35,966 bases of DNA from an uncultured Clostridia bacterium (GTDB taxonomy: Bacteria > Bacillota > Clostridia > TANB77 > CAG-508): positions 1 to 35,966 of the forward strand of contig CANRFH010000011.1 of NCBI GenBank assembly GCA_947629835.1. The letters are read 5' to 3'. Made by a program: the position numbers and the translations under genes. Shown one piece after another: positions 8,719 through 16,985 of the stretch; the first letter of the stretch is position 1, and every line of letters starts with the position of its first letter. The notes beneath the pieces were generated by a model. It did no database searches and had not been told where the DNA came from. It saw only the letters and a list, made by a program, of their open reading frames with translations.

Positions 8719-9387
8719 ATGAATCAAATTATATGTACTAATAGCTCAAATATCGAATTTTCAAATAATAAATTAAAGAAAAAATATTTTTATAAATTTC
8801 AATTTTATATTTTAATTTTAATAACAGCTATTCTTGTCATATACTATGTATTTTTTAGATATAGCTTATATAAGTCTGAAAAAATTGCAACTGAGCTTAT
8901 AGATAATTTTAATATAGCTACACTTTATTCTGACAATTCTCTTTATACTGCTGATTTAGTAAATAAAGATATATACTTCTATGAAGGAAATAACTTTTCA
9001 GTAATAGGAATAATAAAAATTCCTAAGCTCAATATAGTATACCCAATATCATCAGAAATAAGTAATAATTTATTAAAAGTTGCAACTTGTAGGTTTTATG
9101 GTCCTAATCCTAATGAAGTTGGAAATCTTTGTATTGCAGCACATAATTACAAAAATGATTCTTTTTTCAGTAATCTTCATCTGTTATCAAATGGTGACTT
9201 AATAACTATAGGTGATACAAATGGAACTTTTTTAGATTATATGGTATATGATACTTATAAATCAGATTCAACAAATTTAGATTGTATAAATCAAAATACA
9301 AATAACAAAAAGATTATTACATTAGTTACCTGCAATAGATTTGATAATCATTATAGAACTATCGTTAAAGCAGAGGCAATACAATAA
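8719..9387 (+). CDS. Sortase family transpeptidase, class D-like
   Basis: Membrane-anchored cysteine transpeptidase that joins LPXTG-type proteins to the cell wall. 222 aa: one N-terminal membrane segment (about residues 27-47), then a sortase barrel. Catalytic residues are visible: His in CIAAHNYKN, Cys in ITLVTCNR and Arg in HYRTIVKAEA near the C-terminus. The ATG at 8719 follows TAGGAG. The next gene, convergent at 9445-9819, encodes an LPKTG protein and is a likely substrate. Class assignment rests on size and the TLVTC motif and is less certain than the family. Confidence 0.88.
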   Translation: MNQIICTNSSNIEFSNNKLKKKYFYKFQFYILILITAILVIYYVFFRYSLYKSEKIATELIDNFNIATLYSDNSLYTADLVNKDIYFYEGNNFSVIGIIKIPKLNIVYPISSEISNNLLKVATCRFYGPNPNEVGNLCIAAHNYKNDSFFSNLHLLSNGDLITIGDTNGTFLDYMVYDTYKSDSTNLDCINQNTNNKKIITLVTCNRFDNHYRTIVKAEAIQ

Positions 9388-9391
9388 TGCA

Positions 9392-9420
9392 AAAAGAACA
9401 ATTCATAGAATTGTTCTTTT
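9392..9420. terminator. Bidirectional terminator between sortase and LPXTG gene
   Basis: A 12 bp perfect stem (AAAAGAACAATT with AATTGTTCTTTT) and 5 nt loop between two convergent genes. T-rich tails occur on both strands, so it can end both transcripts. Confidence 0.8.
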
Positions 9421-9444
9421 CTAATCTTTTAACTTTTATATCAA

Positions 9445-9819
9445 TTATACATTATAATCTCTAACTTTTTTATAAGTATATATTGCAGCTATAACACTTG
9501 CTCCAATAAGAACCCACATTATTGTATCATCAACACCTGTTTTTGGTAATGTTCCAGTTGTATTTGTAGTATTTCCTACTCTATTTGTATTTCCTATTAC
9601 GTTAGTTGTATTATTTACTGTTGCATTATTAGTTGCTGTATTATTAGTAGTATTATTTAATTCATCAATTCTAGGTATATCGCTGGTATTAAGTATATTA
9701 TTACCATTAGGTAATTGATTTAAATCAACTGTTCCTGCGAAATTTATTGTTGATATGCAACATATTATAGTAACTATTACTAACATTACTAATGTTTTAC
9801 TTAGATTAACCTTTTTCAT
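9445..9819 (-). CDS. Small LPXTG-anchored surface protein with Asn/Thr-rich middle
   Basis: 124 aa. A signal peptide covers about residues 1-29 (KK start, hydrophobic core, ending near NFAG). The middle (about 50-90) is almost only Asn, Thr, Val and Ala, suggesting an extended stalk. The C-terminal sorting signal is complete: LPKTG, a hydrophobic helix (MWVLIGASVIAAIY) and a positively charged tail (KKVRDYNV). Adjacent to the sortase gene. No binding or enzymatic domain is recognisable. GGAGAG precedes the ATG. Confidence 0.85.
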   Translation of the reverse strand: MKKVNLSKTLVMLVIVTIICCISTINFAGTVDLNQLPNGNNILNTSDIPRIDELNNTTNNTATNNATVNNTTNVIGNTNRVGNTTNTTGTLPKTGVDDTIMWVLIGASVIAAIYTYKKVRDYNV

Positions 9820-9946
9820 ATGACTCTCCTTTAATAATATATATTATAAATTATCTAAATATATTTATACTATAAATTTAAAAATTTTGCAACCCTTTTT
9901 TAAGTTTTTTTGTGTTTTTTTAAAAATTTTTATCATTTTTTGTATT

Positions 9947-11164
9947 TTATTTATCTTCTTTCTTAAAATCTACTTTGCTATGTTTAGAAATTGGTTTTTC
10001 TTTTTTTGTTTTATTGCTATATTTATATATAGTTATTCCAAATCCAATAGCAACTCCTGTACTTATTAAAATTGTAGAATATACTATCATAATAAGTCCA
10101 TATCTATTCCATAGTTCTGCAATCTTAGATGTTTTTGGTTCTTCCTCTATATTACTATCTTGTGTTTCTTCTAATGGCTCGAGCTGCATTTTAGTTACTT
10201 TTATTTTATATTCAACAGAAGTCTCTCCCTTACTTAATTTTATAACTACAATGTTTTCACCATCAATTAAATTTGTGTTACCTGTAACTTCTATATTTGC
10301 TTCTGGATCATTTGCTACTGCATTTACTTTTACCTCAGTTAAATCAAATATATATGTAGAATATTCAAATACATCATCTTTAAAGTCTGGTGATAATTCT
10401 GCTCCTTCTATTTGAAGAGAAGTAAGTTTTAATAGATTAACCTCTGGTTTTTCTTCATCAGGTAAATTTGGTTCCTCACTTTCTTCTGCAAGCCTAACTA
10501 CTGTAATTGTATATGTTTTTGTATTTCCATTTTCTGCTGTAACTTTTAAAGTGAATTTATTTGTTCCTGTTTTTAAATCTTTTGTTCCTGTTCCACTTAC
10601 TTTTGCTTTTGAGTTATTTACTGCAGCACTTATTTTTATTGATGAAGTATCTGAACTAACATTAGGTGCTGTAATACTTGTACTTGGTTTTGAATAAGTT
10701 TTCCCACCAACTGTAATAGATTTTAATGTAGCATCAGATGACTTTGAAGATGTATTATTATTTGGTTTTGAAGTTGTTGTACCACCAGAACTTGGTGCTG
10801 TGACTGTTATTGAAACAGTTTTGCTTCCAGTAACATCGCTATCTCCAGCTACATCTGATACATTAGAGGCTGTTACAGTTATTGTAGCTTTTCCAGCTTT
10901 TTTTGCAGTTAGAGTAATAGATTTATTAGCATCTTCTATCCATGTACTACCTTCACTAACACTTACTATGCTTGAATCTGAACTTGCTATCGTAAATTTT
11001 CCTAAGCAACCTTTTCCATTAATTGTTAATGTTGTGGTATTTCCTACATTTAGTGAGCTTTTTGCAGCACTTATTGAAAAACTTGCTGCGAAGCTTGGTG
11101 TTTGTATAAATAATACTAGTAAAAGCATTAGAATTAATGCTAATATTATTTTTTTCTTTTGCAT
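9947..11164 (-). CDS. Secreted, membrane-anchored protein with Ig-like and cadherin-like domains
   Basis: 405 aa. Signal peptide about residues 1-27 (AASFS after the hydrophobic core). Residues about 28-125 resemble a bacterial Ig-like (BIG2-type) domain, with the motif VGNTTTLTINGKG and an AGKATITVTAS strand. Two further modules (about 146-227 and 243-335) match the cadherin-like beta-sandwich pattern: 'LKSITVGG' / 'LTSLQIEGAELSPDF' starts and TYTITVVR / EYKIKVTK ends. A C-terminal membrane helix (about 358-380) with a Lys-rich tail anchors it. A surface adhesion or wall-binding role is inferred. Gap 9820-9946 upstream of the next gene is AT-rich with no further gene. Confidence 0.82.
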   Translation of the reverse strand: MQKKKIILALILMLLLVLFIQTPSFAASFSISAAKSSLNVGNTTTLTINGKGCLGKFTIASSDSSIVSVSEGSTWIEDANKSITLTAKKAGKATITVTASNVSDVAGDSDVTGSKTVSITVTAPSSGGTTTSKPNNNTSSKSSDATLKSITVGGKTYSKPSTSITAPNVSSDTSSIKISAAVNNSKAKVSGTGTKDLKTGTNKFTLKVTAENGNTKTYTITVVRLAEESEEPNLPDEEKPEVNLLKLTSLQIEGAELSPDFKDDVFEYSTYIFDLTEVKVNAVANDPEANIEVTGNTNLIDGENIVVIKLSKGETSVEYKIKVTKMQLEPLEETQDSNIEEEPKTSKIAELWNRYGLIMIVYSTILISTGVAIGFGITIYKYSNKTKKEKPISKHSKVDFKKEDK

Positions 11165-11186
11165 TTTTAAACCTCCCTATATTTTA

Positions 11187-12866
11187 TTATTTACATTTTG
11201 TCAAATACTTATTTGCAACATAACCTGTTGTTCCATTTCCTCTTTTTATTTTAGCCCAATCATATCCATCTGAATTTCCGACATTAAAGTTTTCTACTGT
11301 AACAACCTCATTTAAAGCAAGAGTTCCGATTGAATTTGCAGATGTAGTTGGATTGTTTCTTAAATTAACACCTGTACCATTTATATAATATGAGGTATCA
11401 AGATTTGAATCTATCTGTCCTGGTAATCCACATCTATCTGGCATATCATTAAATACTGGGATTACAAAATTTAATGCAACATTTAGCATATTGTTTTTAG
11501 CATATGTATTATATAAAGTTGTTGCTTGACTTGCTGGGTCTTGTATATTTGTCATATATTGATGTGAGCAAACTCCATTTTTTCCCTCATCAACAACATC
11601 GAACTTATATAAATATGCTGTATTTTGTCCAACACCTACATAAGAGTCTGCCATAAGTTTAGCGCCCTCGACTATTGATATATATTGATTGCTCCATCCT
11701 TTGTCTTTTGCATATTTTAGACCATTTGCAATAGCATTTCCTGTATCATATGCTCCATAGTTAAAGAAATTATAATATCCTTCATATCCTTGATATGTTC
11801 CTGTAACTGAACTACTGCCCTGTCTTCCAACTTCTTGGAATATTTTAATTGCAATGCTATATGGGCTTATTCCACTTTCTTCTGCTGCTTTCATTATTAT
11901 TTCTGAATATGACATTGTTTGGCTACCTTCACCAGTTTGTTTTACTGTTATTGCTGTTCCATTCATTATATAGTTTTTTATTTTTGCATAATCTGTTGCC
12001 TTTATCTCTCCATCACCATTTACATCTGCTGCAAGCTTTTGAGTGTCAGTTAAATTTGTTCCATTCATTATATAATTTTTTATTTTTGCATAATCTGTTG
12101 CCTTTATTTCTCCATCACTATTTATATCCGCAAGTACGACTACTGTATATGTTTTGTTAGCCGAATTATCTTTCAAAATGTAACCTGTCACTGGATTTGC
12201 TGAATTCTCAATTGATTTGTTAGATGTATCTGTTGTTGTATAATTTGTTATACTTAATGCTCCTGTTATATCTTGTATTTTATTTTTAGGAGTTGCTATT
12301 ATATAGTTTCCACTTATCTTTGCTTTAACTTCTTTTTCTTCTGTTCCACCGATAGTAACTGTCTTATCCATAAAAGAACCTTTTAAAATGCTGTCAACTC
12401 CTGCTTTTGTATGTACTGATGAATTGTATGTCATCTCTAAAAATTGAAATATACTAGACTCTGTTAAAAAGTTTCTTGGATCTGCATAATATTCAAGAAT
12501 TGCTTGTGAAGCACATGCATATCCACTTGCTACTTGATTACAGCTATCTTTCCATAGAGAATCTGAAGATTTATGTACAGTATTTTTTAAATGTGAATTT
12601 GTTTCTTTTGATATGAAATCTTGCCAAGTCATTCCCGTATTAAATGCTGTAAATGACCAATCCGGATGTAAATTTTGTAATTCTTTTAAATAGTTCTTAT
12701 AACTTTCAGGGAAAGCATCAATTCCTTGCTTTTTATCTTGTTTATATGTAGTTGCTGCATAACTTGTACCTACACCAATAATTATATTAAAAATCATTGC
12801 TAAAATTACTATTAAAAGTAATTGCATTGATATTATTTTTTTCATAAAATACTTTTTTTTACTCAT
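11187..12866 (-). CDS. Cell-wall hydrolase: N-acetylglucosaminidase with dockerin repeats and SH3 domain
   Basis: 559 aa from ATG at 12866, chosen because GAAGGG lies 6 nt upstream and it begins a normal signal peptide (KKK start, ends SYAA); a longer reading to 12935 adds a non-secretory leader. N-terminal part (from FPESYKNYLKELQNLHPDW through YYADPRNFLTESSIFQFLEM) matches the module found in secreted clostridial glucosaminidases. Two dockerin type I calcium-binding repeats follow (about 255-320). Then comes a GH73-like glucosaminidase domain with Glu in FQEVGRQG, and a C-terminal bacterial SH3 domain (NGTGVNLRNNP, GYVANKYL). Likely cuts peptidoglycan. Dockerins inside such an enzyme are unusual. 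Confidence 0.85.
   Translation of the reverse strand: MSKKKYFMKKIISMQLLLIVILAMIFNIIIGVGTSYAATTYKQDKKQGIDAFPESYKNYLKELQNLHPDWSFTAFNTGMTWQDFISKETNSHLKNTVHKSSDSLWKDSCNQVASGYACASQAILEYYADPRNFLTESSIFQFLEMTYNSSVHTKAGVDSILKGSFMDKTVTIGGTEEKEVKAKISGNYIIATPKNKIQDITGALSITNYTTTDTSNKSIENSANPVTGYILKDNSANKTYTVVVLADINSDGEIKATDYAKIKNYIMNGTNLTDTQKLAADVNGDGEIKATDYAKIKNYIMNGTAITVKQTGEGSQTMSYSEIIMKAAEESGISPYSIAIKIFQEVGRQGSSSVTGTYQGYEGYYNFFNYGAYDTGNAIANGLKYAKDKGWSNQYISIVEGAKLMADSYVGVGQNTAYLYKFDVVDEGKNGVCSHQYMTNIQDPASQATTLYNTYAKNNMLNVALNFVIPVFNDMPDRCGLPGQIDSNLDTSYYINGTGVNLRNNPTTSANSIGTLALNEVVTVENFNVGNSDGYDWAKIKRGNGTTGYVANKYLTKCK
11956..12130 (-). repeat. Tandem dockerin-coding repeat, about 102 bp apart
   Basis: Two nearly identical stretches inside the hydrolase gene encode the same 14-residue core EIKATDYAKIKNYI, each preceded by a calcium loop (DINSDG, DVNGDG). 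High nucleotide identity suggests recent duplication or gene conversion of the repeat. Confidence 0.85.
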
Positions 12867-12939
12867 CCATAGCCCTTCTTTAAAAATTGTGATTTTTTTC
12901 CTATTTTTATCAAGTTTTATCGTAATTTTCGACACTTAT

Positions 12940-12969
12940 AGTATAACATTTTTAATTAATCTTAGTCAA
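12940..12969 (-). promoter_or_regulatory. SigmaA-type promoter of the hydrolase gene
   Basis: Minus strand TTGACT (12969-12964), 18 nt spacer, TATACT (12945-12940). The start codon at 12866 is about 70 nt downstream, leaving a short leader. Confidence 0.65.
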
Positions 12970-13014
12970 TTCTTTTCACACAATTGTAAAGAAACTGTAA
13001 CATTAGAGTAAAAG

Positions 13015-13050
13015 AAAAAGCATATCGCATTTTTTTGCGATATGCTTTTT
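13015..13050. terminator. Strong terminator after the DUF1893 gene
   Basis: A 15 bp perfect stem (AAAAAGCATATCGCA with its complement) and 6 nt loop just beyond the stop at 13053. T-runs on both sides make it usable from either strand, but the minus-strand operon ending at 13053 is the natural user. Confidence 0.85.
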
Positions 13051-13052
13051 TC

Positions 13053-13457
13053 TTATCCTATCATTTCTTTATATATTACTTCTGCGTTTTGTTCATCTTT
13101 ATATTTATTTTCCATTGGGCACATTCCTGTTTTATCATTATTTTCAATATATTCTACTTTTTTAGAATATTCATACTTTACTCCATATTTTTCAAGTACT
13201 GGAATAGCAAGTTTACTTATAACATCTGTATAAATTTCTTTTATCCCAGATATAGCTAAAATTGAACCTGCAACCTTTCCAATTACTTTATCTGCTATTA
13301 TTGCTCCTTTTAATGCATTTTCATTTTCTTGCAATATAGCTTTTATATCCTTTATTCTATTTTGATAATATTCTTTGATTTCTCCATTTGCATAACATAC
13401 TACTAATGATGCATTAGTTTTATGTAATATATCTTTTACTTCATCTAACTTAGTCAT
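13053..13457 (-). CDS. DUF1893 family protein
   Basis: 134 aa. It matches the DUF1893 pattern: ASLVVCYANGEIKEYY near the start, LKGAIIADKVIGKVAGSILA in the middle, and ISKLAIPVLEKYGVKYEY with the terminal TGMCPMENKY segment whose Cys is conserved. The fold is deaminase-like, but the function is not established. It overlaps the upstream ECF S-component gene by 8 nt and is probably co-translated with it; that pairing is, as I recall, common in Clostridia, which suggests a role linked to the imported compound. Confidence 0.8.
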   Translation of the reverse strand: MTKLDEVKDILHKTNASLVVCYANGEIKEYYQNRIKDIKAILQENENALKGAIIADKVIGKVAGSILAISGIKEIYTDVISKLAIPVLEKYGVKYEYSKKVEYIENNDKTGMCPMENKYKDEQNAEVIYKEMIG

Positions 13458-14019
13458 CTAAATGGATTCCCTTCTTTATAATTCTAGCTATAAATGGTAC
13501 ACATATTAGTTGTAATGCAATTCCTGGTAATCCTGTTATAATACTTTGCATTACTGATATTCCATATGTTTGCATACCAAATATATTTATTGCTGCAAAT
13601 AGTACTCCTGCATATATAATTCTTCCTAAAATTATAGTTCCAATTAGAGAAATATACGAATTAAACTTTTTGTTTAAAACGCTAAGTAATAATGCATATA
13701 TAACAAGTTCTATTAACATATATGGTAATCTTGCAAGAGTTGGCATACCTGTTAGTAAATAGCTAAAAATTACAGATGTTCCAGCAACAATGCAACTACT
13801 CATTGATCCAAATATAAGTGCTGATATTAGTACTGCTAAATGCATTGGCAATAATGTTGTTCCTGCATTTGCTCCTCCAATTATGTGGAATATTCTAGGT
13901 AAAGCTATTCCAAGTCCACTAAATATCAATGTACCAACAATATATTTTGCTTTCCTAGTTGATAAAATTTGAACTAAACGATTAGATTTCTTTTCAGTAT
14001 CTACCACTTTTTCCATCAT
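13450..14019 (-). CDS. ECF transporter substrate-binding (S) component
   Basis: 189 aa from ATG at 14019. Six hydrophobic segments (about 29-50, 60-80, 82-103, 107-124, 129-152, 160-182) fit the six-helix S-component fold, and the N-terminal tail is short and charged. The start is decided by AAGGAGGAATTTTAT directly before ATG; the in-frame ATG at 14040 lies next to the predicted transcription start and is not usable. Such proteins bind a vitamin or similar compound and share an ATPase module encoded elsewhere. The substrate cannot be told from sequence. No riboswitch was recognised upstream. Confidence 0.75.
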   Translation of the reverse strand: MMEKVVDTEKKSNRLVQILSTRKAKYIVGTLIFSGLGIALPRIFHIIGGANAGTTLLPMHLAVLISALIFGSMSSCIVAGTSVIFSYLLTGMPTLARLPYMLIELVIYALLLSVLNKKFNSYISLIGTIILGRIIYAGVLFAAINIFGMQTYGISVMQSIITGLPGIALQLICVPFIARIIKKGIHLDD

Positions 14020-14044
14020 ATAAAATTCCTCCTTTAACATTTAA

Positions 14045-14073
14045 AGTTTATATTTATTTATGCGTTTTGTCAA
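14045..14073 (-). promoter_or_regulatory. SigmaA-type promoter of the ECF S-component operon
   Basis: Minus strand TTGACA (14073-14068), 17 nt spacer, TAAACT (14050-14045), about 25 nt upstream of the chosen ATG. It places the transcript start near 14038. Confidence 0.65.
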
Positions 14074-14088
14074 TATAATTTTCTAATA

Positions 14089-14126
14089 TTAAAAGAGGTG
14101 TCCTAAAATAGGAACCCTCTTTCTTT
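14089..14126 (-). terminator. Probable terminator of the XRE gene
   Basis: Minus strand AAAGAGGGTTCCT pairs with AGGACACCTCTTT around a TATTTT loop, with one internal mismatch, and ends in four Ts. It sits just beyond the XRE stop at 14130. Confidence 0.6.
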
Positions 14127-14129
14127 TGG

Positions 14130-14495
14130 CTATACAAAGACTTCTAAAATCCTGCATAGCTTCTGCTTTTCGGAAGAATCAATGTTACCTTTCAGAATTT
14201 TGATTACCAATGCTATTAGCAATACATCTTCATCTAAAATTTGTTTGTTTTCTTCCTTCATACCAGAATTATCTTCCGGTTCATCTGTACGGAGTATGAG
14301 TTTTACATCCAGAAGCTGTAATAGTTTCAGAACATTAGCTAGATATGGGGAACCTTTATGTTTCCACCTAGATATCAGTCCTAGACTTATTCCAGCTCTT
14401 CGCTCTAATTCTGTTATCTGTATTCCTTTAGCTTCACATGTCTCTTCTATAAAGTTTAAAAAATTCTCTTTACTCCGTAGCTCTCTTTCTACCAT
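14130..14495 (-). CDS. XRE-family helix-turn-helix regulator, probable import; contains the one ordinary in-frame CGG
   Basis: 121 aa. The N-terminal half is a Cro/CI-type helix-turn-helix: IQITELERRAGISLGLISRW (residues about 26-45) with the recognition helix GLISRWKHKG. The C-terminal half is helical and acidic with no recognised domain. ATG at 14495 follows GGAGGAAAAATC. Codon use differs from the neighbours: several CTG, CTC and CTA leucines and AGG arginines where the others use TTA and AGA, suggesting transfer. Codon 7 (14477-14475) is CGG, and here the zero frame is the right one; a +1 shift would end after about 20 residues. It is flanked by its own promoter, operator and terminator. 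Confidence 0.8.
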   Translation of the reverse strand: MVERELRSKENFLNFIEETCEAKGIQITELERRAGISLGLISRWKHKGSPYLANVLKLLQLLDVKLILRTDEPEDNSGMKEENKQILDEDVLLIALVIKILKGNIDSSEKQKLCRILEVFV

Positions 14496-14529
14496 GATTT
14501 TTCCTCCTTATTGGAATAGCATTATATAT

Positions 14530-14558
14530 ATTATACACTTAATTTTGTTGTTAGTCAA
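14530..14558 (-). promoter_or_regulatory. Strong sigmaA-type promoter of the XRE gene
   Basis: Minus strand TTGACT (14558-14553), exactly 17 nt, then TATAAT (14535-14530), 35 nt before the ATG. Confidence 0.75.
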
Positions 14559-14569
14559 CATAATTAAGT
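14537..14569. promoter_or_regulatory. Operator-like palindrome over the XRE promoter
   Basis: Arms ACTTAATTTTGTTG and TCAACATAATTAAGT are an inverted repeat with one mismatch and a 4 nt centre. The palindrome covers the -35 box and spacer of the XRE promoter, as expected for an autorepressor site. Stretch 14570-14753 beyond it carries no gene that I can support. Confidence 0.65.
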
Positions 14570-14753
14570 TGTAAATGTTTAATATTGTCTAAAACTAAAC
14601 TTTTCAAAATTTCTCATTTTATCACTTAGTTTAATGGTTTCCTTGAACTAATGCATAAATTTGTTGTAATTTGCTCTATTGTTATTGTTTACCCTATTTT
14701 TTACTTTAAAAAATGTTATTTTACGGCTACGTGATTGAATTTATTAAAACTTA

Positions 14754-15257
14754 TTAATCATTATTACTTTTTAAATTATTATAAAAATTTTTCTTATATT
14801 CTTCTATTTTTTCATTATCTACCTTTCCAATCTTGAACAATATTTGCTCGTTTAAAATTTTATATACTACATCTGTTTTCACTATACTATTTTTATGTAA
14901 ATTATTTATATTGTCTTTTTTTAATAATTTATTTGAATTAAATTTTAATTTTTCTAAATTAGAAGATATAAGCATTCCAAAATTTTCAATTGGAACAGCT
15001 GTGTTATCTTGGTCTATTATTACAAATAAATGATTGCTTCCAATTTTACCATCAGAGTAGGTATACTCTTTAACAAATACAATGTCACCAATCTCATAAT
15101 TTATATTATAAGATTCCTCTTCTTCTTTTAAGATATTTTCAATCTTTCCTTTATGCCATTCTTCTTCCACAGGATACTCTTCAAATGCTTCTTTTACATC
15201 TTTAACTTTGCCATATTTATATGCAGTTTTTAAGAAATCGCTTATTTCTTCTTTCAT
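14754..15257 (-). CDS. MazF/PemK-like protein with N-terminal helical extension
   Basis: 167 aa. Residues about 53-150 look like the MazF/PemK beta barrel: YEIGDIVFVKEYTYSDGKIG opens the fold, HLFVIIDQDN follows, and the SIVKTDVVYKI strand is typical of the family. The preceding 50 residues (KDVKEAFEEYPVEEEWHKG) form an acidic helical region that could act as a built-in antitoxin-like arm; no separate antitoxin gene is adjacent. It may be an mRNA interferase or a tame relative. It is downstream of lysS with a 63 nt gap, AAAGGAG before the ATG, and could be co-transcribed. Function is inferred from fold only. Confidence 0.55.
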   Translation of the reverse strand: MKEEISDFLKTAYKYGKVKDVKEAFEEYPVEEEWHKGKIENILKEEEESYNINYEIGDIVFVKEYTYSDGKIGSNHLFVIIDQDNTAVPIENFGMLISSNLEKLKFNSNKLLKKDNINNLHKNSIVKTDVVYKILNEQILFKIGKVDNEKIEEYKKNFYNNLKSNND

Positions 15258-15320
15258 TAAAATCTCCTTTACATATTTTCTTTCTATTAGTTTTCAATAG
15301 TTAAAATGTGGTTCTCTGCA

Positions 15321-16820
15321 TTAATGGTCTGAAAATGGTTTCATTGTTGGGAATAATAGCACATCTCTTATAGATACTGAATCTGTAAGAAGCATTACTA
15401 ATCTATCTATTCCGATTCCAAGTCCTCCGGTTGGTGGAAGTCCTATTTCTAGTGCATTTACATAGTCTTCATCCATCATACCTGCTTCTTCATCTCCGTT
15501 TTCTCTTGCTGCAATTTCTTCTTTAAATCTTTCATATTGATCAATTGGATCATTTAATTCTGAGAAAGCATTACCATATTCTCTACCACAAATAAATGCT
15601 TCAAATCTTTCTACAAGTCTTGGATCATCTTTTTTCTTTTTAGCAAGTGGAGATATCTCTATTGGATAATCATATACAAATGTTGGCTGTACCAATGTTT
15701 TTTCTACGTATTCGTCAAAGAATAAACTTATTATATGTCCTCTTGTTTCTTTGCCACTTGGAATCTCAATATTTTTTTCTTTTGCTAAATCTATTGCTTC
15801 TTCGTCAGTCTCTATTTTATTAAAATCAACTCCACAAGCTTCTTTTATGCTATCTATCATTGTAATTCTCTTCCATTTTGTGCCAAGATCTATTTCAGTT
15901 CCTTGATAAGTTATTTTTGTTGTATTACAAACTCTTTCAGCACATCTTTTAAATAATTCTTCTGTTATATCCATCATGTCGTTGTAATCTTCAAAAGCAG
16001 AATATAACTCAATAGATGTAAATTCAGGATTGTGTCTTATATCCATTCCTTCATTTCTAAATATTCTACCTATTTCATAAACTTTATCATATCCACCTAC
16101 TATAAGTCTTTTTAAGTTTAACTCTGTTGCAATTCTTAGATACATATCTAAGTCTAATGTGTTATGGTGTGTTATAAATGGCCTAGCTGTCGCTCCTCCT
16201 GATATTGTATTAAGTATAGGCGTTTCAACTTCTAAGTATCCTTTTTCGTCTAAAACTTTTCTTATTTCACTTATTATTTGACTTCTTTTTATAAAGGTAT
16301 CTTTTACTTCGGGATTTACTATTAGATCTACGTATCTTTGTCTGTATCTTAGATCTGTATCTTTTAGTCCATGGAATTTTTCTGGAAGTGGTCTCAAAGA
16401 TTTAGAAAGAAGTACTATTTCTTTTGCATGTACTGAGATTTCTTCTGTTCTTGTTTTAAATACAAAACCAGTTATTCCTATTATATCTCCTACATCATAG
16501 GTTTTAAATTCTTTGTAGTTTTCTTCTCCTAAATCATTTGTACTAACATAGCTTTGAATGTTTCCTTGACTATCTTGTATTGTACAAAAAGATGCTTTTC
16601 CCATTATTCTTTTTGACATTATTCTTCCAGCAACAGACACATCTTTTCCTTCTAATTCATCATAATTATCTTTAACTTCTTTGCTTGTATGTGTTCTATT
16701 ATATTTAGTTATTTCAAATGGATTTTTTCCATTTTCAGTAAGCTCTTGTAATTTATCTCTTCTTATCTGTATTAAGTGATTTACATCTTGTTCCATTTCA
16801 TTGTTTTCGTTTTCGTTCAT
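15321..16820 (-). CDS. lysS: Lysyl-tRNA synthetase, class II
   Basis: Charges tRNA-Lys in the cytoplasm. 499 aa, full length. N-terminal OB-fold anticodon-binding domain with [18 protein letters not shown] (about residues 60-78); class II motif 1 in the [16 protein letters not shown] to VETPIL region (about 175-205), motif 2 in [18 protein letters not shown] (about 256), and motif 3 in [15 protein letters not shown] near the C-terminus. GGAGGT stands 12 nt before ATG 16820, slightly far. No T-box leader was seen. The frame is intact; its CGG triplets are all out of phase. Confidence 0.97.
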   Translation of the reverse strand: MNENENNEMEQDVNHLIQIRRDKLQELTENGKNPFEITKYNRTHTSKEVKDNYDELEGKDVSVAGRIMSKRIMGKASFCTIQDSQGNIQSYVSTNDLGEENYKEFKTYDVGDIIGITGFVFKTRTEEISVHAKEIVLLSKSLRPLPEKFHGLKDTDLRYRQRYVDLIVNPEVKDTFIKRSQIISEIRKVLDEKGYLEVETPILNTISGGATARPFITHHNTLDLDMYLRIATELNLKRLIVGGYDKVYEIGRIFRNEGMDIRHNPEFTSIELYSAFEDYNDMMDITEELFKRCAERVCNTTKITYQGTEIDLGTKWKRITMIDSIKEACGVDFNKIETDEEAIDLAKEKNIEIPSGKETRGHIISLFFDEYVEKTLVQPTFVYDYPIEISPLAKKKKDDPRLVERFEAFICGREYGNAFSELNDPIDQYERFKEEIAARENGDEEAGMMDEDYVNALEIGLPPTGGLGIGIDRLVMLLTDSVSIRDVLLFPTMKPFSDH

Positions 16821-16853
16821 AAATAAAATTTACCTCCAATTATAATATGTAAT

Positions 16854-16882
16854 ATTATATATCAAAAGACTAGAAAAAGCAA
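16854..16882 (-). promoter_or_regulatory. Promoter of lysS
   Basis: Minus strand TTGCTT (16882-16877), 17 nt spacer, TATAAT (16859-16854), 34 nt upstream of the lysS ATG. Confidence 0.6.
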
Positions 16883-16917
16883 GGAAAAAGGGATATTTGT
16901 TTTTATAACTAAAAATA

Positions 16918-16978
16918 CAATAATATTTATTAAAAGATTTGCTTAAAAAAACAAGTATCTTTAAAATAAATATTATTG
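16918..16978 (-). terminator. Long hairpin, likely terminator of the DUF421-DUF4363 operon
   Basis: Perfect 14 bp outer arms (CAATAATATTTATT and its complement at 16965-16978) enclose a second AAAGAT/ATCTTT stem. It begins 8 nt beyond the DUF4363 stop and is followed by TATTTTTAG on the minus strand. Confidence 0.6.
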
Positions 16979-16985
16979 CATTTTT

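Noticed and set aside
11187..12866. Cellulosome component
   Set aside because: Dockerin repeats are present but there is no carbohydrate-active domain for plant polymers, no cohesin and no scaffoldin in the window; the domains are those of a wall hydrolase.
16821..16985. T-box riboswitch before lysS
   Set aside because: No T-box sequence, specifier loop or antiterminator was recognisable; the leader is only about 30 nt.
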